Positions 13,927-18,863 of a stretch of 18,863 bases of DNA are shown piece by piece. Every line of letters starts with the position of its first letter. Position 1 is the stretch's first letter. The DNA lies in the NCBI RefSeq assembly GCF_002379585.1, contig NZ_DFUE01000050.1:42145-61007 (forward strand), in the 5' to 3' direction. The notes beneath the pieces were generated by a model. The model had not been told where the DNA came from, made no database searches, and saw only the letters and a program-made list of their open reading frames with translations. This DNA is from Pseudomonas sp. UBA4194 (GTDB taxonomy: Bacteria > Pseudomonadota > Gammaproteobacteria > Pseudomonadales > Pseudomonadaceae). Position numbers and translations under genes: made by a program.

Positions 13927-14040
13927 GCGTAGCTGCCACCGCTCGTGCCGTGTGCATTGTTAGCAGATTTTTCCTGGCCCGCCAGCTTCGGCGATTCGAC
14001 GGCTGGCCTGCGCGGTTCGCGCCAGCGCGCAATGGCTGGG

Positions 14041-14046
14041 TATAAT
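14041..14046 (+). promoter_or_regulatory. TATAAT -10 element of the tex transcript
   Basis: A perfect sigma-70 -10 hexamer lies 126 bases before the tex start codon, with a GC-rich discriminator after it. A poor -35 (TTCGCG at 14016) is 19 bp away. Transcription would start near 14053 and give a leader of about 120 nt. Confidence 0.55.
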
Positions 14047-14060
14047 GCGCCGCTTTTAGT

Positions 14061-14143
14061 CAGGCAACGCCTGCTGAAGATTGTTCGCTGGCCTCCCGCC
14101 ATATTCTCCAGGGCCGGGAAAAGCCCCCGGGCAGCCGGGCTTT
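14061..14143 (+). promoter_or_regulatory. Structured leader of tex with terminator-like hairpin
   Basis: The expected tex leader holds two perfect stems. CAGGC pairs with GCCTG around AAC (14061-14073). AAAGCCC pairs with GGGCTTT across ten bases (14120-14143), with an alternative inner stem CCCGG-GCAG-CCGGG. The second resembles a Rho-independent terminator but has only three T after the stem. It could be an attenuator or the end of a short transcript of about 90 nt. Confidence 0.4.
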
Positions 14144-14171
14144 GCACTTATAAATTTGTCAGGTGGTTCTT

Positions 14172-16493
14172 ATGGACAGCATCAACAGCCGCATCGCCGA
14201 GGAACTCGGCGTACGCCCTCAACAGGTCGAAGCGGCCGTGGCACTCCTGGATGAAGGTTCGACCGTGCCTTTCATCGCCCGTTATCGCAAAGAAGTCACC
14301 GGCAGCCTGGACGATACCCAGCTGCGCCACCTGGAAGAGCGCCTGCGCTACCTGCGTGAACTGGACGAGCGCCGTGCCAGCATTCTGGCCAGCATCGAGG
14401 AACAGGGCAAGCTCACCCCTGAACTGGCCCGCGACATCAAGCTGGCGGACACCAAGACCCGCCTCGAAGACCTGTACCTGCCGTACAAGCAGAAGCGTCG
14501 CACCAAAGGCCAGATCGCGTTGGAAGCCGGCCTGGGCGAACTGGCCGATGGCCTGTTCAACGACCCGCTCCTGACCCCGGAAACCGAGGCCGCGCGCTTC
14601 GTCGATGGCGACAAGGGCGTGGCCGACGTCAAGGCCGCCCTGGAAGGCGCCAAGTACATCCTCATGGAGCGCTTCGCCGAAGACGCCAAGCTGCTCGACA
14701 AGCTGCGCAGCTTCCTCAAACAGGAAGCCACGCTCAGCGCCCGGGTCATCGCCGGCAAGGAAGAGGAAGGCGCCAAGTTCCGCGACTACTTCGAGCACGA
14801 CGAAGCCCTCAAGAGCATGCCCTCGCACCGCGCCCTGGCCATCTTCCGCGGCCGCAACGAAGGCATTCTCAGCTCGGCCCTGAAGGTCGGCGAAGAACTG
14901 CCAGGTACCTTGCACCCGTGCGAGATGATGATCGGCGAGCATTTCGCCGTTAAGAACCAGAACCGCGCGGCCGACAAGTGGCTGGGCGAAGTGGTGCGCT
15001 GGACCTGGAAGGTCAAGCTCTACAGCCATCTGGAAACCGACCTGCTGGGCGAGCTGCGCGACGCTGCCGAAACCGAAGCGATCAACGTGTTTGCCCACAA
15101 CCTGCATGACCTGCTGCTGGCCGCGCCGGCAGGCCCTCGGGCCACCCTGGGCCTGGACCCGGGCCTGCGCACCGGTTGCAAGGTCGCGGTGGTCGACGCC
15201 ACTGGCAAGCTGCTCGACCACGCCACCGTGTACCCGCACGTGCCGCACAACAAATGGGACCAGACCCTGGCCGTGCTGGCCGCCCTGTGCGCCAAGCACG
15301 CGGTGGATCTGATTGCCATCGGCAACGGCACCGCCAGCCGGGAAACAGACAAGCTGGCCGCCGAACTGATCAAGAAATACCCAGGCCTGAAAATGACCAA
15401 GGTCATGGTTTCCGAAGCCGGCGCGTCGGTGTATTCGGCCTCGGAGCTGGCCGCCAGGGAGTTCCCGGATCTGGACGTTTCGATCCGTGGCGCGGTGTCC
15501 ATTGCCCGCCGCCTGCAGGACCCGCTGGCGGAACTGGTGAAGATCGACCCTAAATCCATCGGTGTCGGCCAGTACCAGCACGACGTGTCCCAGCTCAAGC
15601 TGGCGCGCGGCCTGGACGCGGTGGTCGAAGACTGCGTGAACGCCGTGGGCGTGGACGTCAACACCGCCTCGGTGGCACTGCTGGCGCGCATCTCGGGCCT
15701 CAACGCCACGCTGGCGCAGAACATCGTCGCCCACCGTGACGAACACGGCGCCTTCAAGACTCGCGCGGCGTTGAAGAAAGTCCCGCGTCTGGGTGAGAAA
15801 ACCTTCGAACAAGCCGCAGGCTTCCTGCGCGTGATGAACGGCGACAACCCGCTGGACGCTTCCGCAGTACACCCCGAGGCCTACCCGCTGGTGCAGCGCA
15901 TCGCCGCAGGGACTGACCGTGACATCCGCTCGCTGATCGGCGACAGCGGCTTCATCAAACGGCTGGATCCGAAGAAATTCACCGACGAAACCTTCGGCCT
16001 GCCCACCGTCACCGACATTCTTCAGGAACTGGACAAGCCCGGGCGCGACCCTCGCCCTGAGTTCAAGACCGCCGAGTTCCAGGACGGTGTGGAAGACCTC
16101 AAGGACCTGCAGCCGGGCATGATTCTGGAAGGCGTGGTCACCAACGTCACCAACTTCGGCGCGTTCGTCGATATCGGCGTCCATCAGGATGGCCTGGTGC
16201 ATATCTCCGCGCTGTCCGAGAAATTCATCAAGGACCCACGCGAAGCGGTCAAGGCGGGCGATGTGGTCAAGGTCAAGGTGATGGAAGTGGACATTCCGCG
16301 CAAACGCGTCGGCTTGTCGATGCGCATGGGTGATACCCCAGGCGAGAAAGTCGATGGTGCCCGTGGCAGCCGCCCAGGTTCGTCGCCGCGTCAGCAAAAT
16401 GCTGCACCCCGCGCCAAGGAGCCTGCCGCCGCGCCCGCCAATAACGCCATGGCCTCGCTGTTTGCCAACGCCAAGCAGCTGAAGAAGCGCTGA
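14172..16493 (+). CDS. tex: Transcription accessory protein Tex (S1 RNA-binding)
   Basis: Tex is a conserved nucleic-acid-binding protein related to eukaryotic Spt6; it affects transcription and stress or toxin gene expression. The 773-residue length is usual. The order is an N-terminal helical Tex region (MDSINSRIAEELGVRPQQVE onward), a YqgF-like RNase H fold near 324-430 starting LGLDPGLRTGCKVAVVD, helix-hairpin-helix repeats near 496-556 (including VPRLGEKTFEQAAGFLRV), and an S1 domain near 645-719 (GMILEGVVTNVTNFGAFVDI). A low-complexity Pro/Ala/basic tail ends the protein. AGGTGG five bases upstream supports the ATG at 14172. Its stop overlaps the next start by one base (TGATG). Confidence 0.97.
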   Translation: MDSINSRIAEELGVRPQQVEAAVALLDEGSTVPFIARYRKEVTGSLDDTQLRHLEERLRYLRELDERRASILASIEEQGKLTPELARDIKLADTKTRLEDLYLPYKQKRRTKGQIALEAGLGELADGLFNDPLLTPETEAARFVDGDKGVADVKAALEGAKYILMERFAEDAKLLDKLRSFLKQEATLSARVIAGKEEEGAKFRDYFEHDEALKSMPSHRALAIFRGRNEGILSSALKVGEELPGTLHPCEMMIGEHFAVKNQNRAADKWLGEVVRWTWKVKLYSHLETDLLGELRDAAETEAINVFAHNLHDLLLAAPAGPRATLGLDPGLRTGCKVAVVDATGKLLDHATVYPHVPHNKWDQTLAVLAALCAKHAVDLIAIGNGTASRETDKLAAELIKKYPGLKMTKVMVSEAGASVYSASELAAREFPDLDVSIRGAVSIARRLQDPLAELVKIDPKSIGVGQYQHDVSQLKLARGLDAVVEDCVNAVGVDVNTASVALLARISGLNATLAQNIVAHRDEHGAFKTRAALKKVPRLGEKTFEQAAGFLRVMNGDNPLDASAVHPEAYPLVQRIAAGTDRDIRSLIGDSGFIKRLDPKKFTDETFGLPTVTDILQELDKPGRDPRPEFKTAEFQDGVEDLKDLQPGMILEGVVTNVTNFGAFVDIGVHQDGLVHISALSEKFIKDPREAVKAGDVVKVKVMEVDIPRKRVGLSMRMGDTPGEKVDGARGSRPGSSPRQQNAAPRAKEPAAAPANNAMASLFANAKQLKKR

Positions 16494-16876
16494 TGGACAT
16501 CGCTGCCGAGCTGACCGAAAGCGCCTACTTCCGCAACCTGGGTTGCCAGGTGCGGCGTTTGGACGCGGGCGTGGCCGAAGTGGCCCTGCCGCTGGCGCCG
16601 CACCTGCGCAATCGCGCCGAGAAACTCCACGGCGGCGCGATCTTCAGCCTGGTCGACATCACCATGGGGCTGGCCTGTTCCACCTCCCATGGCTTCGACA
16701 ATCGCAGCGTCACCCTGGAATGCAAGATCAATTACCTTCGCCCGGTGTCAGAAGGTGAAGTGGTCTGCATTGCCCGGGTGCTGCACGCCGGCCGTCGAAC
16801 GCTGATGGTCGACGCCGAGGTGTTTCAGGGCAACAAACTGATGGCAAAAGCCCAGGGGACGTTCGTCGCTCTCTAG
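16493..16876 (+). CDS. PaaI-family hotdog thioesterase
   Basis: This 127-residue hotdog protein has the PaaI/COG2050 signature KLHGGAIFSLVDITMGLACS at about 44-63, with HGG at 46-48 and Asp55 as the likely catalytic acid. NYLRPVSEGEVVCIARVLHAG and MAKAQGTFVAL follow the usual strand pattern. It should hydrolyse acyl-CoA thioesters in the cytoplasm; the substrate is unknown. The ATG shares its A with the tex stop codon, so translation is coupled to tex and the two form one operon. The same arrangement occurs in other pseudomonads. Confidence 0.92.
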   Translation: MDIAAELTESAYFRNLGCQVRRLDAGVAEVALPLAPHLRNRAEKLHGGAIFSLVDITMGLACSTSHGFDNRSVTLECKINYLRPVSEGEVVCIARVLHAGRRTLMVDAEVFQGNKLMAKAQGTFVAL

Positions 16877-17007
16877 CTCCGATGGCGGTTCTGAGGTACT
16901 TTCGGCACAGCGTAGGCGGTGCCGGAAACAGCAGCCTTGACGCCGCCGGAGCAGCGGCCATGAACGAGGCCAGGCGACAACGCCGGTTCCTTTTTGTCTT
17001 CACCCTT

Positions 17008-17038
17008 GCAGACCGTCTGCTCCACCCCCATATCGGGG
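17008..17038 (+). other. Paired dyads in the gshA leader
   Basis: GCAGAC and GTCTGC form a perfect six-base inverted repeat around a single C (17008-17020). CCCC and GGGG pair across five bases (17026-17038). They lie 26-56 bases before the gshA start, in a 187-bp gap with no gene. A possible but weak promoter (TTGCAG, 17 bp, CATATC) overlaps them. The function is unknown. Confidence 0.3.
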
Positions 17039-17063
17039 CGACTGACGCGTGAAGGAATCCAAC

Positions 17064-18647
17064 TTGAGCGAATTTCTCAACCGCCGCCTGACTTTGCTCG
17101 GCGAGCCTGCCAACCTTTCCCTGCTCGCGCAGTGCCTGCACGGCATCGAGCGCGAGTGCCTGCGCGTCAACGCCGAGGGTCGTCTGGCGCAAACGCCGCA
17201 CCCCGAAGCGCTGGGTTCGGCCTTGACCAACGAGCAGATCACCACCGACTACTCCGAGTCGCTGCTGGAGTTCATCACTCCGGCGTTGCAGGACCCGGCG
17301 CAAACGCTGCAGAGCCTGGAGCAGATTCACCGCTTCGCCTACAGCAAGTTGAGCGGCGAATACCTGTGGAGCCCTTCGATGCCGTGCCCGTTGCCGGCCG
17401 AGGAGGATATCCCGATTGCCTACTACGGCACGTCCAATATCGGCCGCCTCAAGTACGTCTATCGCCAGGGGTTGTCGCTGCGCTATGGCCGCACCATGCA
17501 GTGCATCGCCGGCATCCACTACAATTTCTCGTTGCCCGAGGCACTCTGGCCGCTGCTCAAAAGTGCCGAAGGCTATGTGGGCACCGACCGCGACTATCAG
17601 TCCTCCGCCTACCTGGCGCTGATCCGCAATTTCCGCCGCTACAGCTGGCTGCTCATGTACCTGTTCGGCGCCTCGCCGGCGCTGGACGCAGGCTTCCTGC
17701 GCGGCCGCGCGCACCAGCTGGAGCAGTTCGACGCCAATACCCTGTACCTGCCCTATGCCACCAGCCTGCGCATGAGCGACCTGGGTTACCAGAGCAACGC
17801 CCAGGCTGGGCTGACGCCTTGCTTCAACGACCTGACCAGCTACACCGACAGCCTGCGCAAGGCCGTGGCCACGCCCTACCCGCCGTATGCCGAAGTGGGC
17901 ACGCACAAGGATGGCGAGTGGGTGCAGCTGAACACCAACATCCTGCAGATCGAAAACGAGTACTACTCCAACATCCGCCCCAAGCGTGTGACCTATACCG
18001 GCGAGCGGCCGATTCAGGCGCTGATGGCCCGTGGCGTGCAGTACGTGGAAGTGCGCTGCCTGGATATCAACCCGTTCCTGCCGACCGGCATCGACCTGAC
18101 CGAGTCGCGCTTCATCGACGCTTTCCTGCTGTTCTGCGCCTTCGAGCAGAGCCCGCAGCTGGACAACCGGGAATGCGGCAATTGCAGCGACAACTTTCTG
18201 CGGGTGGTCAAGGAAGGCCGTCGTCCGGGCCTGGAGCTGCAGCGCAACGGCGAAGCGGTCGAGCTCAAGCAGTGGGCCGGCGATTTGCTCGAGCGTATCG
18301 GTAGCCTGGCCGCGCTGCTCGATCGCAGCATCGGTGGCGATGCCCATGCCCAGGCCATGGCTGCCCAGCGCGCCAAGGTCGAGGATGTCAGCCTGACGCC
18401 TTCGGCCCAGGTGCTGGCCAGCATGACCGAGAACAAGCAGGGTTTTGCCGAGTTCTCGTTCAGCCAGAGCCAGGCCCATGCCGAGTTCTTCCGCAGCCAG
18501 GCACTGACGGCTGAACAGCAGGCCAGTTTCGAAGAGCGGGCACGCACCTCGCTGGCCGAGCAGGCGGAGCTGGAGCGTGAGGAAGTGGGGGATTTCGATG
18601 TGTTCGTCGGGTCGTACCAGGCGAGCATCCTGGCGATCAGCAACTGA
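17064..18647 (+). CDS. gshA: Glutamate-cysteine ligase
   Basis: The enzyme joins glutamate and cysteine with ATP to give gamma-glutamylcysteine, the first and rate-limiting step of glutathione synthesis in the cytoplasm. The 527-residue length and the blocks CLHGIERECLRV, SALTNEQITTDYSESLLEFITP, GTSNIGRLKYVYRQGLSLRYG and AGIHYNFSLP are those of the proteobacterial GshA family. The likely start is TTG at 17064, because AAGGA lies seven bases before it and it gives MSEFLNRRLTLLG, as in related proteins. A GTG five codons earlier is the alternative. It has its own gap from the tex operon. Its last 11 bases overlap the end of a convergent reading frame. Confidence 0.97.
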   Translation: MSEFLNRRLTLLGEPANLSLLAQCLHGIERECLRVNAEGRLAQTPHPEALGSALTNEQITTDYSESLLEFITPALQDPAQTLQSLEQIHRFAYSKLSGEYLWSPSMPCPLPAEEDIPIAYYGTSNIGRLKYVYRQGLSLRYGRTMQCIAGIHYNFSLPEALWPLLKSAEGYVGTDRDYQSSAYLALIRNFRRYSWLLMYLFGASPALDAGFLRGRAHQLEQFDANTLYLPYATSLRMSDLGYQSNAQAGLTPCFNDLTSYTDSLRKAVATPYPPYAEVGTHKDGEWVQLNTNILQIENEYYSNIRPKRVTYTGERPIQALMARGVQYVEVRCLDINPFLPTGIDLTESRFIDAFLLFCAFEQSPQLDNRECGNCSDNFLRVVKEGRRPGLELQRNGEAVELKQWAGDLLERIGSLAALLDRSIGGDAHAQAMAAQRAKVEDVSLTPSAQVLASMTENKQGFAEFSFSQSQAHAEFFRSQALTAEQQASFEERARTSLAEQAELEREEVGDFDVFVGSYQASILAISN

Positions 18648-18863
18648 TCAAGCCACCCACACACCCCCTGTAGGAGCGGCGTACAGCCGCGAACGAAGCG
18701 GCGCCAAAGCAGTGAGTACGCACCACCGCGAAGTCGCTCAATTCGACCAAAGCATCACGGTATTCGCTGCCTGGCAAGGTTCCGCGCTGGTAAATGGCCT
18801 TGGCCCCGCAATCACGGGCCAGTTGCGCGGTGTAGTCCAGCCGCCCAGAGCTGTCCACAGCGG
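18637..18863 (-). CDS. C-terminal part of an unidentified protein (cut by window edge)
   Basis: An open reverse-strand frame of at least 75 codons enters from the right edge and stops inside the 3' end of gshA. The stretch DYTAQLARDCGAKAIYQRGT, then LPGSEYRDALVELSDFAVV, has protein-like composition, and third codon positions are mostly G or C, like the neighbours. The last 20 or so residues, starting at about FAAVRRSYRGC, are encoded by the REP at 18670-18693 and the bases after it. I do not recognise the family. It may be a real conserved gene whose original end was altered by the REP, or its annotated end may differ. Confidence 0.5.
   Translation of the reverse strand, partial: AVDSSGRLDYTAQLARDCGAKAIYQRGTLPGSEYRDALVELSDFAVVRTHCFGAASFAAVRRSYRGCVGGLISC
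18670..18693 (+). repeat. REP element family A near the right edge
   Basis: A 24-nt copy that is the exact reverse complement of 1-24 and one base different from 43-66, with hairpin GCGGC-GTACA-GCCGC. It lies 22 bases after the gshA stop codon and inside the end of the convergent partial frame. Confidence 0.9.

Noticed and set aside
1..18863. Anti-phage defence, toxin-antitoxin or secondary-metabolite cluster
   Set aside because: All recognised genes are conserved housekeeping or stress genes in an order typical of Pseudomonas, and composition is uniform with no integrase, transposase or tRNA landmark.

Overview
The window is a GC-rich chromosomal segment from a Pseudomonas, most likely of the P. 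putida group. The evidence is the gene order (gshA, thioesterase, tex, ompR/envZ, rimK, hslR, PAP2, hslO, pckA), the codon use, and many short palindromic REP elements of the kind known from P. putida and P. fluorescens. Seventeen coding regions are supported, sixteen complete and one cut by the right edge. No tRNA, rRNA, insertion sequence, prophage or CRISPR array is visible.

Layout, left to right. An inverted pair of REP copies (1-66) precedes a LysR-type regulator, then the translationally coupled fdhD and a YdeP-type molybdenum oxidoreductase. Next come a small glycine-zipper envelope protein (+), a REP-bracketed tandem array (4982-5229), a hotdog thioesterase (-), a strong terminator, pckA (-) and hslO (-). 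A PAP2 phosphatase (+) diverges from hslO. A second REP-bracketed tandem array (9395-9624) separates it from hslR (-). The coupled pair rimB-rimK (+) converges on envZ/ompR (-, the AmgS/AmgR pair of P. aeruginosa). Divergent from ompR are tex and a PaaI-type thioesterase (+), then gshA (+). An unidentified reverse-strand gene fragment ends the window.

Most genes are conserved housekeeping and stress functions: gluconeogenesis (pckA), redox protection (hslO, gshA), rescue of stalled ribosomes (hslR), ribosomal protein S6 modification (rimK) and envelope stress sensing (ompR/envZ). I found no anti-phage system or biosynthetic cluster.

The most unusual material is between genes. Two convergent gaps each hold a tandem array with a period near 44 bp, enclosed by a head-to-head pair of the same REP element. 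The two unit sequences are unrelated, yet both fold into hairpins, and in the first array paired bases change together. A third convergent gap (rimK/envZ) carries a single copy of that REP and no array. Other points are a HexR-like palindrome upstream of pckA, a degenerate REP pair inside the ompR-envZ intercistronic gap, and a terminator-like hairpin in the tex leader. Four genes appear to use non-ATG starts.
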